Shown here: one piece after another, positions 36,763 through 45,112 of the stretch
Position numbering within the stretch: the stretch's first letter is position 1
Layout of the letters: every line of letters begins with the position of its first letter
Assembly (NCBI GenBank): GCA_041862375.1
Contig: JBGVTE010000126.1
Location: 107,695-171,694, forward strand
Direction: 5' to 3'
Origin: WVZL01 sp041862375
GTDB lineage: Bacteria > Acidobacteriota > Aminicenantia > Aminicenantales > Aminicenantaceae
Length of the DNA stretch: 64,000 bases
Program-made: the position numbers and the translations under genes
The notes under the pieces: generated by a model
The model's input: the letters and a program-made list of their open reading frames with translations, nothing else
Told to the model about the DNA's origin: nothing
Databases searched by the model: none

Positions 36763-37462
36763 GCTACATTGCTATAAGAGATGGATTGCATATCCCTGTG
36801 CAGCGGTTATTATTCTCGGACTTTTAGTATCCTGTTTGCCTACGAGGTATTCCCTCCCTCATGTTCCGGCAAGGATAGAAAGCATTGAAGGGTATGGTAC
36901 CTTAAGATTAACCGGGTCTGAGGGAACTTCAAAGATAAAATTTTCATTCCTTTTTTTACTCCCCCATAAAGGACGAATTGAATCCTTTGATGTATTAGGA
37001 AGGTCACTTTACTACATTCTCATTGATAGTGAAAAATCTTTTTTCGTACTTCCTTCCAAGAGAGTCTATTGGGAAGGAGAGGTAGAGGAAATAATCTATA
37101 GATCCCTTGGGTTTAGTCTAAACCAGTATGAAATGGTGAGTATCCTAAGTGGAGAATGGAGGAGCGACCAGAAAAGCTCTGAAATAGAGAGAGGTTTTGA
37201 TAGTTGGAACTTCAAAAGGGATGAAAAAGGAAGAGTCATAGCAGGGCAGAGGGAAGAATTGAGTTTTGAGATCGAGGAGTTTTTCGAGGATTCCCGTATT
37301 GCCCGCTTTTTACTCTTCCATCATCCTAGAAGTGAAGGGCGTTTAAAAATACTCAAGATAAATTTTAACCAACCTTTAAAGTCTCATGCCTTTGTCCGTT
37401 CTTTTTTAGCAGAGTACCAATCTAAAAGCTGGGATGATATCGAGAAAATTTTGGAAAAATGA
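36740..37462 (+). CDS. lolB: Outer-membrane lipoprotein LolB-like
   Basis: 240 residues from a TTG start overlapping the TPR gene. Lipobox LGLLVSC puts the lipidated Cys at 32. The body (IESIEGYGTLRLTGSEGTSK, SFDVLGRSLYYILID) reads like the LolB/DUF4292 fold, which accepts lipoproteins from LolA and inserts them in the outer membrane. Sequence similarity is weak, but the lolB-ispE-prs order is classic in Gram-negative bacteria and supports the call. Confidence 0.72.
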   Translation: MKDYSENKLHCYKRWIAYPCAAVIILGLLVSCLPTRYSLPHVPARIESIEGYGTLRLTGSEGTSKIKFSFLFLLPHKGRIESFDVLGRSLYYILIDSEKSFFVLPSKRVYWEGEVEEIIYRSLGFSLNQYEMVSILSGEWRSDQKSSEIERGFDSWNFKRDEKGRVIAGQREELSFEIEEFFEDSRIARFLLFHHPRSEGRLKILKINFNQPLKSHAFVRSFLAEYQSKSWDDIEKILEK

Positions 37463-38325
37463 GAGTTAAAGCCTTTGCGAAGATCAACTTGGGATTGGAA
37501 ATAGTCAAGAAAAGAGAGGACAACTTCCACGAGATCAGAACCCTATTTCAAACAATAGAACTGTATGATATTTTGGAATTTAAGAGCAGGGAAGATGGTA
37601 AAATCAGCTTGAGAGGAAATGATGAGTCCGTCCCCTGGGATGAAGATAATCTCATATTCAAAGCAGTGCTCTTGCTGAAAAAGCAGTTCGGTCTTTCCCA
37701 AGGCGTAGAAATTCTTGTTACGAAGAATATTCCTCCCGGCAAAGGTCTTGGAGGAGGCAGTAGTGATGCAGCCATGACACTGTACGCTCTGAATAAAATC
37801 TGGGGACTTCGTTTGGGGATGATTGATTTAATGGAATTGGGAAAGATTATCGGAGCTGATGTACCCTATTTCCTTACAGGAGGATTGTGCCTGGGTTTGG
37901 AGCGGGGAGATGAAATAGTGCCCCTTCCTGACCTTGTTCCTCTGTATTGTCTTTTGGTTTTCCCTTCATTTACCATCTCTACATCTCTTATTTATGGGCA
38001 ATTTCAGTTTCCCTTGACTTCAGAGGGCAAAGACAGTAAAATTAACTGGTTTTTAAAAACCAGAGATTTTAGTCTTCTGGAAAATAGATTAGAAGAGACA
38101 ATATTCAGTTTACATCCTCAATTAAGAGCCATTAAGAGCCTTTTCCAGAGTCTGGGATCTGACGTGTCTTTAGTCAGTGGTACAGGCTCAGCAGTCTTCG
38201 GCATTTTTAAGGACAGAGCTAAAGCTTATAGAGGGCTGGGAGAGTTGAAGAAGAAATATTTAGCCTTGTGTGTTGAGACGATATCTCGGGAGAGATATTG
38301 GAATAGATTGTCCGTTGGGGTGTAG
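37459..38325 (+). CDS. ispE: 4-diphosphocytidyl-2-C-methyl-D-erythritol kinase
   Basis: 288 residues. GHMP kinase of the MEP isoprenoid pathway; KAFAKINLGLEI at the N-terminus, the ATP loop PPGKGLGGGSSDAA, and SGTGSAVFGIF near the end. ispD and ispF lie further right in this window, so the MEP pathway is in use. Starts with ATGA overlapping lolB. Its stop codon (38323-38325) lies inside the following tRNA gene. Confidence 0.96.
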   Translation: MRVKAFAKINLGLEIVKKREDNFHEIRTLFQTIELYDILEFKSREDGKISLRGNDESVPWDEDNLIFKAVLLLKKQFGLSQGVEILVTKNIPPGKGLGGGSSDAAMTLYALNKIWGLRLGMIDLMELGKIIGADVPYFLTGGLCLGLERGDEIVPLPDLVPLYCLLVFPSFTISTSLIYGQFQFPLTSEGKDSKINWFLKTRDFSLLENRLEETIFSLHPQLRAIKSLFQSLGSDVSLVSGTGSAVFGIFKDRAKAYRGLGELKKKYLALCVETISRERYWNRLSVGV

Positions 38326-38387
38326 CCAAGCGGTAAGGCAGCGGACTTTGGATCCGCCACTCGGAGGTTCGAATCCTCCCACCCCAG
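38316..38387 (+). tRNA. tRNA-Gln (anticodon TTG)
   Basis: 72 bases. Acceptor arm TGGGGTG pairs with CACCCCA, anticodon stem GCGGA/TCCGC with loop CTTTGGA gives anticodon TTG at 38348-38350, T arm GGAGGTTCGAATCCTCC is canonical. Position between ispE and prs matches tRNA-Gln in many proteobacteria-like gene orders. CCA is not encoded. The first ten bases overlap the 3' end of ispE. Confidence 0.96.
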
Positions 38388-38441
38388 CTCTAGAAAAATC
38401 AAAATTCCTTCCATTTTAGAAGGGAAGCTTGAGGAGGATCT

Positions 38442-39389
38442 GTGAAAGAAGAAAGAACTATGAAGATCTTTGCTGGTTCTTCAAACCTCACCTTAGCTAA
38501 GGATATTGCACAGTACTTAAAAATTGATCTGGGAAGGTCTGTTTTAGATAGATTTAGTGATGGAGAAATTCATTTTTATATCGATGAGAATGTTCGAAGT
38601 ACTGATGTTTTTGTAATTCAGCCTGGGGCTTACGACGCCAATTTTCACTTGATGGAACTTTTTCTTATGATTGATGCATTTAAGCGGGCTTCCGCTGAAA
38701 GGATTAGTGCTGTTATTCCCTATTATTGTTATGCTCGTCAAGACTGGAAGGACCGGCCGAGAGTTCCCATTTCAGCGCGCCTCGTAGCTGACTTAGTGGA
38801 GGCAGCTGGGGCGGATAGGGTTCTAACTATGGACCTCCATTCTCCTCAAATCCAAGGTTTTTTCTCTATTCCTGTTGATAATCTGATGGCAGCGCCTGTA
38901 TTAGCCAAGTTTATTAAAGCCCTAGACCTGGTAGACCTGACCATTGTCTCTCCAGATGCTGGAGGAGTTGGAAGAGCGAGAATCTTTGCAAAGAGGATGA
39001 GAGCTACACTGGCTATCATTGATAAGAGAAGGCCTGCTCCCAACGTAGCCACAGTGCTTCATGTCATCGGGGAAGTTCAGGACCGGGATGTAGTTATACT
39101 AGATGATATGGTTGATACAGGTGGAACCCTTGTTCAGAGCATCAGTGCTTTAAAGAGGGAAGGAGCAAGAAGGGTGTACGCAGCTTGTACTCATGCTGTT
39201 TTGTCGGGGCAGGCCGTGGAGAAAATAGAAGAGTCAGAAATAGAAAAATTGATTGTTACCGATACAATTCCCTTGCCTGAGAAAGCGAAAAACAATAAGA
39301 AAATAAGTGTTATCTCGGTAGCAGAGCTTTTTGGTGAAGCGATTCGAAGGATTAACGAAGGAACCTCTGTAAGTTCCCTATTTGATTAA
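38442..39389 (+). CDS. prs: Ribose-phosphate pyrophosphokinase
   Basis: 315 residues. Makes PRPP from ribose 5-phosphate and ATP. Motifs: RDWKDRPRVPISARLVAD-like ATP loop (YYCYARQDWKDRPRVPI), and the PRPP-binding VVILDDMVDTGGTL. An AGGAGG four bases before the GTG at 38442 supports this start; an in-frame ATG at 38460 (MKIFAGSSNL) is the alternative. Upstream of rplY by 14 bases. Confidence 0.95.
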   Translation: MKEERTMKIFAGSSNLTLAKDIAQYLKIDLGRSVLDRFSDGEIHFYIDENVRSTDVFVIQPGAYDANFHLMELFLMIDAFKRASAERISAVIPYYCYARQDWKDRPRVPISARLVADLVEAAGADRVLTMDLHSPQIQGFFSIPVDNLMAAPVLAKFIKALDLVDLTIVSPDAGGVGRARIFAKRMRATLAIIDKRRPAPNVATVLHVIGEVQDRDVVILDDMVDTGGTLVQSISALKREGARRVYAACTHAVLSGQAVEKIEESEIEKLIVTDTIPLPEKAKNNKKISVISVAELFGEAIRRINEGTSVSSLFD

Positions 39390-39403
39390 GGAGGAAAGAA
39401 GAG

Positions 39404-40108
39404 ATGGGCATTAAGATAAAAGGTGAGAAAAGGGAGTTTTTTGGTAAAAATGTCTCTCGTCAGATGAGAAAAGAAGGGAAGCTACCTGCTATTCTTTATG
39501 GAGCAAATACTCCTAGCATTCCTCTTGCCGTTCCTAAAAAGGATATAATCAATATTTTAAAATCTGAAACCGGTGAGAATACAATATTTAAAGTATCCTT
39601 TAATTCTGAAAATAGAGATGTCATGATAAAAGAGTGGCAGAAAAATCCTGTTACGGATGAGCTCCTCCATGTAGACCTTATTCAGATTGTCATGGATAAG
39701 ATAATTCGAGTTTCTGTCCCTGCGGTTCCCATAGGAGAGGCGGTTGGAGTAAGATCTGAAGGCGGGTTCGTTGATTTTGTCAATCGAGATGTAGAAATCG
39801 AATGTCTTCCCAAGGATATCCCTGAGAATATCGAAGTAGATATTAGCTCTCTTCATGTTCATCAGTCCCTTAAGGTGGGAGATATTAAGCCCCCTGAAGG
39901 AGTGGAAATCGTTAGTGACGAAGATACAGTGCTCGTTCTCATTGCCGTTCCCCATAAAGAGGAGGTAGTGGAAGAGGAGAAAGAAGAAGTAATCGCAGAA
40001 GAAGAGGAACCGGAGGTAATCAAGAAGGAAAAGGAGGAAGCAGAAGAAATGGAAGAGAAAAAGAAAGAGGAAGCGAAGCAAAAAGAAGGCGAGGAGGAGA
40101 AAGAGTAG
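39404..40108 (+). CDS. rplY: 50S ribosomal protein L25 (Ctc/TL5 type) with acidic tail
   Basis: 234 residues. The first about 185 are the two-domain L25/TL5 protein that binds 5S rRNA (GKLPAILYGANTPSIPLAV, then NIEVDISSLHVHQSLKVGD). Beyond that is a charged low-complexity tail of about 45 residues rich in Glu and Lys. GGAGG lies before the ATG. Followed directly by pth. Confidence 0.94.
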   Translation: MGIKIKGEKREFFGKNVSRQMRKEGKLPAILYGANTPSIPLAVPKKDIINILKSETGENTIFKVSFNSENRDVMIKEWQKNPVTDELLHVDLIQIVMDKIIRVSVPAVPIGEAVGVRSEGGFVDFVNRDVEIECLPKDIPENIEVDISSLHVHQSLKVGDIKPPEGVEIVSDEDTVLVLIAVPHKEEVVEEEKEEVIAEEEEPEVIKKEKEEAEEMEEKKKEEAKQKEGEEEKE

Positions 40109-40693
40109 TTGTGGACAGTTGTAGGATTGGGTAATCCTGGGAGAATGTATTCCCAAACGAGGCACAACGCGGGGGTCATGTTCATAAAAAGGCTGGCCCA
40201 GGAGTGGGATGTAAAATTGAAAAGGAAGAAATACTCGGCAAAGGCTGGTGAAGCGATTCTATCAGGATCGAGAGTGTTTTTAGTCCTGCCCCAAACATAC
40301 ATGAACCAAAGCGGACTGGCTGTAAGACAGATGAGGGATACAGTGAGGATTAGCACAGAAAGGCTTATTGTTGTTTTTGATGATTTAGATATTCCATTAG
40401 GAGAAATTAGAGTTCGGAAAGCAGGAGGACCCGGAACTCATAAAGGGATGGATTCGGTAATCCAAGAGCTCAAAACGACAAAATTTCCAAGGATTAGAAT
40501 CGGCGTTGCTCCTCAGGAGCCTTATGAGGATTCTACAAGCTTTGTGTTGTCTCCCTTTGCGAAGGAAGAAAAGTGCCTTTTTGATGATAGTCTAGAGAAG
40601 GCCAAGGAAGCATTGGAGATGATTGTAGCTGGCGATATTGAAAAAGCAATGAATACTTATAATAGGAAAACAGAGAAAGAGGAGATAACTTGA
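40109..40693 (+). CDS. pth: Peptidyl-tRNA hydrolase
   Basis: 194 residues. Releases tRNA from stalled peptidyl-tRNA. Catalytic His in QTRHNAGVMF, MNQSGLAV, DDLDIPLGEIRV and the GGPGTHKGMDSV loop identify it. TTG start immediately after the rplY stop, implying coupling. rplY-pth is a conserved pair. Confidence 0.95.
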   Translation: MWTVVGLGNPGRMYSQTRHNAGVMFIKRLAQEWDVKLKRKKYSAKAGEAILSGSRVFLVLPQTYMNQSGLAVRQMRDTVRISTERLIVVFDDLDIPLGEIRVRKAGGPGTHKGMDSVIQELKTTKFPRIRIGVAPQEPYEDSTSFVLSPFAKEEKCLFDDSLEKAKEALEMIVAGDIEKAMNTYNRKTEKEEIT

Positions 40694-40838
40694 GGCTTGA
40701 CTTTAACATAGAAAATTGGAGAGAATTAATAAGAGCAATAGCGGAATAAAAGGGAGGTCGAGTTTAGGGACTAGATCCCGTAAGTATCTCCTTGTTCCTT
40801 TGATGGAAAAGGAGCTTTAAATCCATAAGGAGGTGTCA

Positions 40839-41264
40839 ATGAGACAGTATGAAACAGGGTTTCTAATCTCCCCTGATTTGTCAGATGAGGAGACAGAAGA
40901 CCTCATCCTTCAAATGGCTAAAGTTGTTTCCAAAAAAAAGGGGAAGATGATTAAAAAGGACAAATGGGGGAAGAGGAAGCTGGCTTATCCAATCAATAAG
41001 TTTGAGGAAGCTTTCTATGTTTTTTTCTATTATGAAGGAGAGGCTGATATTCCTTCAGAACTAGAGAGGCGCTTCAAGCAGACTGATACTATCCTCCGCT
41101 ATCTAACAATAAAAATAGACACAAGAGAGAATGTAATGAATAGGAGAAAAAAAGCAGGAGCGAGAGAAGAGGGTGAATCTGAACCTAAAGAGAAAAGCAG
41201 TGAAGAATTGGAATTCAAGGAGCCAGAAATTCCTTCAGAAGAAGTAAAAGAAGAGGAGAAATGA
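40839..41264 (+). CDS. rpsF: 30S ribosomal protein S6 with charged tail
   Basis: 141 residues from the ATG at 40839 (MRQYETGFLISPDL), six bases after AGGAGG; an in-frame GTG at 40833 is less likely. The S6 fold takes the first about 95 residues; the rest is a Lys/Glu/Ser-rich tail. The 145-base leader contains small hairpins (GGGACTAGATCCC; CTCCTT/AAGGAG) where an S6-S18 autoregulatory RNA could sit, but I could not match that motif. Confidence 0.95.
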   Translation: MRQYETGFLISPDLSDEETEDLILQMAKVVSKKKGKMIKKDKWGKRKLAYPINKFEEAFYVFFYYEGEADIPSELERRFKQTDTILRYLTIKIDTRENVMNRRKKAGAREEGESEPKEKSSEELEFKEPEIPSEEVKEEEK

Positions 41265-41524
41265 GTATGGCTAGAGAAGAAAGAAGAGAAAGGAGTTCAT
41301 TCAGGAGATACTTTCCACCCAAGAGAAAGTTCTGTCGTTTTTGTGAGAACAATATACGGGATATTAATTACAAAAAGATGGATATTCTTAAAAAATATGC
41401 TCCTGAGAGGGGAAAAATTTCGCCAAGACGAATAACCGGTACCTGTGCATATCACCAACGGAGGCTTGCTGTAGCTATAAAAAGAGCACGATTGATGGCA
41501 TTACTTCCTTTTGTAGAAGATTAA
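41261..41524 (+). CDS. rpsR: 30S ribosomal protein S18
   Basis: 87 residues. KRKFCRFCENNIRDINYKK carries the CxxC of the zinc-type S18, and SPRRITGTCAYHQRRLA is diagnostic. Overlaps rpsF by 4 bases (ATGA). Heterodimer partner of S6 in the small subunit. Confidence 0.96.
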   Translation: MSMAREERRERSSFRRYFPPKRKFCRFCENNIRDINYKKMDILKKYAPERGKISPRRITGTCAYHQRRLAVAIKRARLMALLPFVED

Positions 41525-41551
41525 TATTTCTGCTTCAGTCATGGAGGGAAT

Positions 41552-42205
41552 ATGAAGGTAATCTTAAAAGAGGATGTGGAGAATCTAGGAAGGAAAGGGG
41601 ACATTGTGGAGGTCGCTTCTGGATACGGAAGGAATTTCCTTATTCCCCAAAAAATGGCTTTGGAGGTAACCGCCTCTAATATAAAAATGATTGAAATAGA
41701 AAGACAGGCCCTGAAAAAAAGAGTCGAGCAGGAAAGACTTTCCTACCAAGAATTAATTCAAAAGCTAAATGAGGTCTCTCTCGCTTTTTGTAGAAAATCA
41801 GGAGAGAAAGATACGATTTTTGGCTCTGTCAGCTCCGCAGATATAAAGGAAGCTCTTGATAAGTTGGGATTCGAAATTGACAAGAAGAAGATTCTCTTAG
41901 ATGAACCAATTAAGAGGTTGGGTAATTATTCTGTACCGATTAAAGTCTACCATGACGACCGAGCTGAGGTAAAAGTAGAGGTTGTAAGAGAAGAAGCAAG
42001 AGATGAGAAGAAAGAGGAAGAATTAAAAGAGAAGAAGGAAGTAAAAGTTGAAGTAGAAGAAAAGGAGAAGAAGGAAGGAGAGAAGAAGGAAAAAGGGGCT
42101 GAAGATGAGGGCAGGGAGCAGACAGAAGAGACAAAAGAGGGAGAGGAAGAAACAAAAAAAGATGCCGTGTCAGAAACAAAAAATGCTGAAGAAAGCGAGG
42201 AATAA
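41552..42205 (+). CDS. rplI: 50S ribosomal protein L9 with long charged tail
   Basis: 217 residues against a usual length near 150. The N-terminal domain (MKVILKEDVENLGRKGDIVE) and C-terminal RNA-binding domain (LDKLGFEIDKKKILLDEPIK) are complete. The extra about 70 residues are almost pure Lys, Glu, Asp and Thr. Just upstream of dnaB, the conserved rpsF-rpsR-rplI-dnaB order. Confidence 0.95.
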   Translation: MKVILKEDVENLGRKGDIVEVASGYGRNFLIPQKMALEVTASNIKMIEIERQALKKRVEQERLSYQELIQKLNEVSLAFCRKSGEKDTIFGSVSSADIKEALDKLGFEIDKKKILLDEPIKRLGNYSVPIKVYHDDRAEVKVEVVREEARDEKKEEELKEKKEVKVEVEEKEKKEGEKKEKGAEDEGREQTEETKEGEEETKKDAVSETKNAEESEE

Positions 42206-42208
42206 ATC

Positions 42209-43564
42209 GTGGAGTTCGATTTTACTTTTTTAAAGAAGACACCGCCTCATAGCCAGGAAGCTGAGAAGACTGTCTTGGGTGGAATTTTAGTCAATAATGA
42301 AAATCTGAATGTAGTATTATCCATCATCACTCCAGAAGATTTTTACAAAGACGCTAATCAGAAGATCATCGAGAAGATTATCTCTTTGGTGGATAAGGGC
42401 CAGCCTGTTGATTTGCTCACTTTGAGCGAAGAGCTGCAAAAGGCAGGTTATCTTGCGGAAGTTGGGGGCGCTTCGTATCTTTCATCATTGATGGATGGAG
42501 TACCCAAGAGCCTTAATATCGAATACCATGCCCGTATAATTAAAGAAAAAGCCCTTTTAAGACGTCTTATACTTTCCTCAGCCAAGATTATCGCTTCGAG
42601 TTATGAGCAGAAAGAAGATGCTGATGCGCTTTTAAACGAGGCCCAGAGTGCAATTATTGACGTGGCTGAAGAGAGGATACAACCTGGTTTTGTACCTTTA
42701 AACTTGTTGACAAAGCCTACCCTGGAAATGATCAGAGATATATCCCAAAGACAGGAAGCTGTGACCGGAGTTCCCTCTGGATTCCGCGATCTTGATAATT
42801 TAACCTCAGGCTTTCACAATTCAGAATTTGTGGTTATAGCAGCGCGTCCTTCAATGGGAAAGACAGCCCTTAGTTTGAATATTTCTCAGCATGTTGGTCT
42901 CAAAACAGATTACGCAGTGGGATTTTTTACTCTAGAAATGGCAAAGGAACAGCTTGTTATCAGAATCCTTTGCGGAGAGGCACAGTTAGATATTAAAAAG
43001 GTAAGAACAGGTTTTATTGGGGAAAGAGATTTTGAGAAGCTGAAGCTTGGGGCTGAAGCGCTTTCAAGTGCCAAGATATTTGTGGATGAATCTGCAACTC
43101 TTTCCGTAATAGAGATGAAGGCGAAGGCAAGAAGGCTTAAGATGGAAAACAACCTGGATTTGCTATTTATTGATTACATTCAGCTCATGCGAACTGGGCA
43201 GAGGTTTGAGAACAGGACCCAGGAAATGTCACACATTTCGCGTTCTTTAAAGGAACTAGCTAAAGAAATTCAAATACCGGTTGTAGGCATTTCTCAGTTG
43301 AGCCGAGCTCCAGAGAGGGGGCGGCGAGAGCCACGCCCCTTACTTTCTGATCTAAGAGAGTCAGGAGCAATTGAGCAGGATGCTGATGTGGTGATTTTTA
43401 TTTATCGTCCTGAATTGTATCGTCCTTTAGATGAAAGCATAAGGGGGATTGCTGAGATAAATGTAGCTAAGCAGAGAAATGGTCCTCAAGGAACCATAAG
43501 CCTCGCCTTTATCAGGGAGTATGCTCGGTTTGCTGATCTTGAGTTTCAGTATTCTGAGGCTTGA
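42209..43564 (+). CDS. dnaB: Replicative DNA helicase DnaB
   Basis: 451 residues from a GTG start. N-terminal domain with PPHSQEAEKTVLGGILVNN; RecA-like ATPase with Walker A AARPSMGKTALSLN, LLFIDYIQLM and GISQLSRAPERG. No intein. Hexameric helicase at the replication fork. Three bases after rplI. Confidence 0.96.
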   Translation: MEFDFTFLKKTPPHSQEAEKTVLGGILVNNENLNVVLSIITPEDFYKDANQKIIEKIISLVDKGQPVDLLTLSEELQKAGYLAEVGGASYLSSLMDGVPKSLNIEYHARIIKEKALLRRLILSSAKIIASSYEQKEDADALLNEAQSAIIDVAEERIQPGFVPLNLLTKPTLEMIRDISQRQEAVTGVPSGFRDLDNLTSGFHNSEFVVIAARPSMGKTALSLNISQHVGLKTDYAVGFFTLEMAKEQLVIRILCGEAQLDIKKVRTGFIGERDFEKLKLGAEALSSAKIFVDESATLSVIEMKAKARRLKMENNLDLLFIDYIQLMRTGQRFENRTQEMSHISRSLKELAKEIQIPVVGISQLSRAPERGRREPRPLLSDLRESGAIEQDADVVIFIYRPELYRPLDESIRGIAEINVAKQRNGPQGTISLAFIREYARFADLEFQYSEA

Positions 43565-43567
43565 AAA

Positions 43568-44356
43568 ATGAGCCCTCAAACAAAATTCCCTTTTCTGTCT
43601 CCTTTCTTCGAGCAGCTTGGCGAAGTGTGGATTCTCACAACCAGGACTGTTAAGAATGTGTTTAGGGGACCATGGGAGAGAAAAATATTTCTCCAGCAAC
43701 TGGAATCAGTAGGAGTAAAATCCTTGCCAGTTGTTTCTCTTACAGCTGCTTTCGGCGGTCTTGTTTTTGGGCTGCAGACTTATGTGGGCTTTCACCGGTA
43801 CATTGGCCCAGGATCAGAGGCTTATGGAGGACCAATTATTTCTCTAGGTCTGTCTAAAGAACTAATCCCTATTCTAGTCGGATTGATGGTCACAGGACGC
43901 GTAGGCTCAGCCATGGCTGCTGAAATTGGCACAATGAAAATTACCGAACAAATAGACGCGCTCTTCAGCTTAGGTGCTAACCCTACCCGATACCTTGTTG
44001 TCCCTCGAACACTGGCATGCTTTGTTATGCTTCCTTGCCTTACTCTTTATGGTGATATAATCGGAATGGCTGCTGGTTATTCTTACAATGTTTTTATCAT
44101 GGGAGTTAACAGAGTGATATACCTCAAAAACACCTTGCTCTACCTTGAACTGTGGGATATCGTCAGCGGGCTTATTAAAGCTGCAGTTTTTGGTGTCATT
44201 ATTGCTATAATAGGTTGCTGGCAGGGATTGAGAGCTGAAGGAGGAGCAGAGGGCGTGGGAAGAGCAACAACCCGGACAGTAGTAATTGCCAGTATCTGTA
44301 TTTTGATTGTTAATTTTTTCATGAGCAAATTTCTACCCGCGAGTCTTCACATATGA
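43568..44356 (+). CDS. mlaE: MlaE-type ABC transporter permease
   Basis: 262 residues with about five membrane helices. Family marks: FGLQTYVGFHRYIGPGSE, GRVGSAMAAEIGTMKITEQIDAL and NPTRYLVVPR. With the next two genes it forms an inner-membrane MCE transporter that moves phospholipid between membranes. Overlaps mlaF by 4 bases. Confidence 0.92.
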   Translation: MSPQTKFPFLSPFFEQLGEVWILTTRTVKNVFRGPWERKIFLQQLESVGVKSLPVVSLTAAFGGLVFGLQTYVGFHRYIGPGSEAYGGPIISLGLSKELIPILVGLMVTGRVGSAMAAEIGTMKITEQIDALFSLGANPTRYLVVPRTLACFVMLPCLTLYGDIIGMAAGYSYNVFIMGVNRVIYLKNTLLYLELWDIVSGLIKAAVFGVIIAIIGCWQGLRAEGGAEGVGRATTRTVVIASICILIVNFFMSKFLPASLHI

Positions 44357-45099
44357 TTAGGATAGTCGATCTTCATAAGTCTTTTGGTCTGAAAAAAGTT
44401 CTGAGGGGAGTGAGCATTGAAATTGAAAAAGGAGAGACTATGGTCATTATTGGCCAGAGCGGATCGGGGAAGAGTGTCCTGATAAAGCATTTAGTCGGTA
44501 TTCTCAAACCTGATCGAGGGAAGATTTATGTTGATGGAGAGGAGATTACCTGTCTCAAAGAAGATGAACTCCAAAATGTTACAAGAAGATTTGGGATGCT
44601 TTTTCAAGGGGCAGCTCTTTTTGACAGTCTCACTGTCAGCCAAAATGTTAGCTTCGGTCTGGAGAGATACACGGATTATCCTCCCCAAAAAATACAAGAT
44701 ATAGTTAAAGAGAGTTTGGCAAAAGTAGGATTAAAAGGAGTGGAGAACCTTATGCCTTATGAGCTCAGTGGGGGGATGAAGAAGAGAGTTGGCTTGGCAC
44801 GCGCGATTGCATACGGTCCGGAAATTATTTTGTACGATGAGCCTTCTACAGGGATAGACCCTATAAGGGCGGATGCCATAAACGAATTGATTAACCTAAT
44901 GAAGAGAGAGCTGAAGGTTACCTCCATCGTCATAACTCATGATATGGTCAGCTCCTATAAAGTTGCGGATAGGATTGCTATGCTCTATGGGGGAAAGATT
45001 ATTGAGACAGGAACTCCAGAAGAGATGAAGAATTCAGGCAATCAAGTGGTTCAGCAATTTATACACGGAAAAGCAGAGGGGCCAATAGAAAATTGGTAG
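44353..45099 (+). CDS. mlaF: MlaF-type ABC transporter ATPase
   Basis: 248 residues. Walker A IGQSGSGKSVLIK, signature ELSGGMKKRVGLARAI, Walker B IILYDEPSTGIDP and a D-loop/H-loop VITHDM. The GMKKR variant of the ABC signature is typical of the MlaF family. Energises the MlaE permease. Confidence 0.94.
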   Translation: MIRIVDLHKSFGLKKVLRGVSIEIEKGETMVIIGQSGSGKSVLIKHLVGILKPDRGKIYVDGEEITCLKEDELQNVTRRFGMLFQGAALFDSLTVSQNVSFGLERYTDYPPQKIQDIVKESLAKVGLKGVENLMPYELSGGMKKRVGLARAIAYGPEIILYDEPSTGIDPIRADAINELINLMKRELKVTSIVITHDMVSSYKVADRIAMLYGGKIIETGTPEEMKNSGNQVVQQFIHGKAEGPIENW

Positions 45100-45112
45100 C
45101 TTGGAATATAAA

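Noticed and set aside
39954..40108. Repetitive Glu/Lys codons in rplY as a DNA repeat
   Set aside because: It is coding low-complexity sequence, in frame with rplY, not an independent repeat.
40694..40838. Possible S6-S18 leader RNA before rpsF
   Set aside because: Small hairpins are present but the known conserved motif could not be matched by eye.
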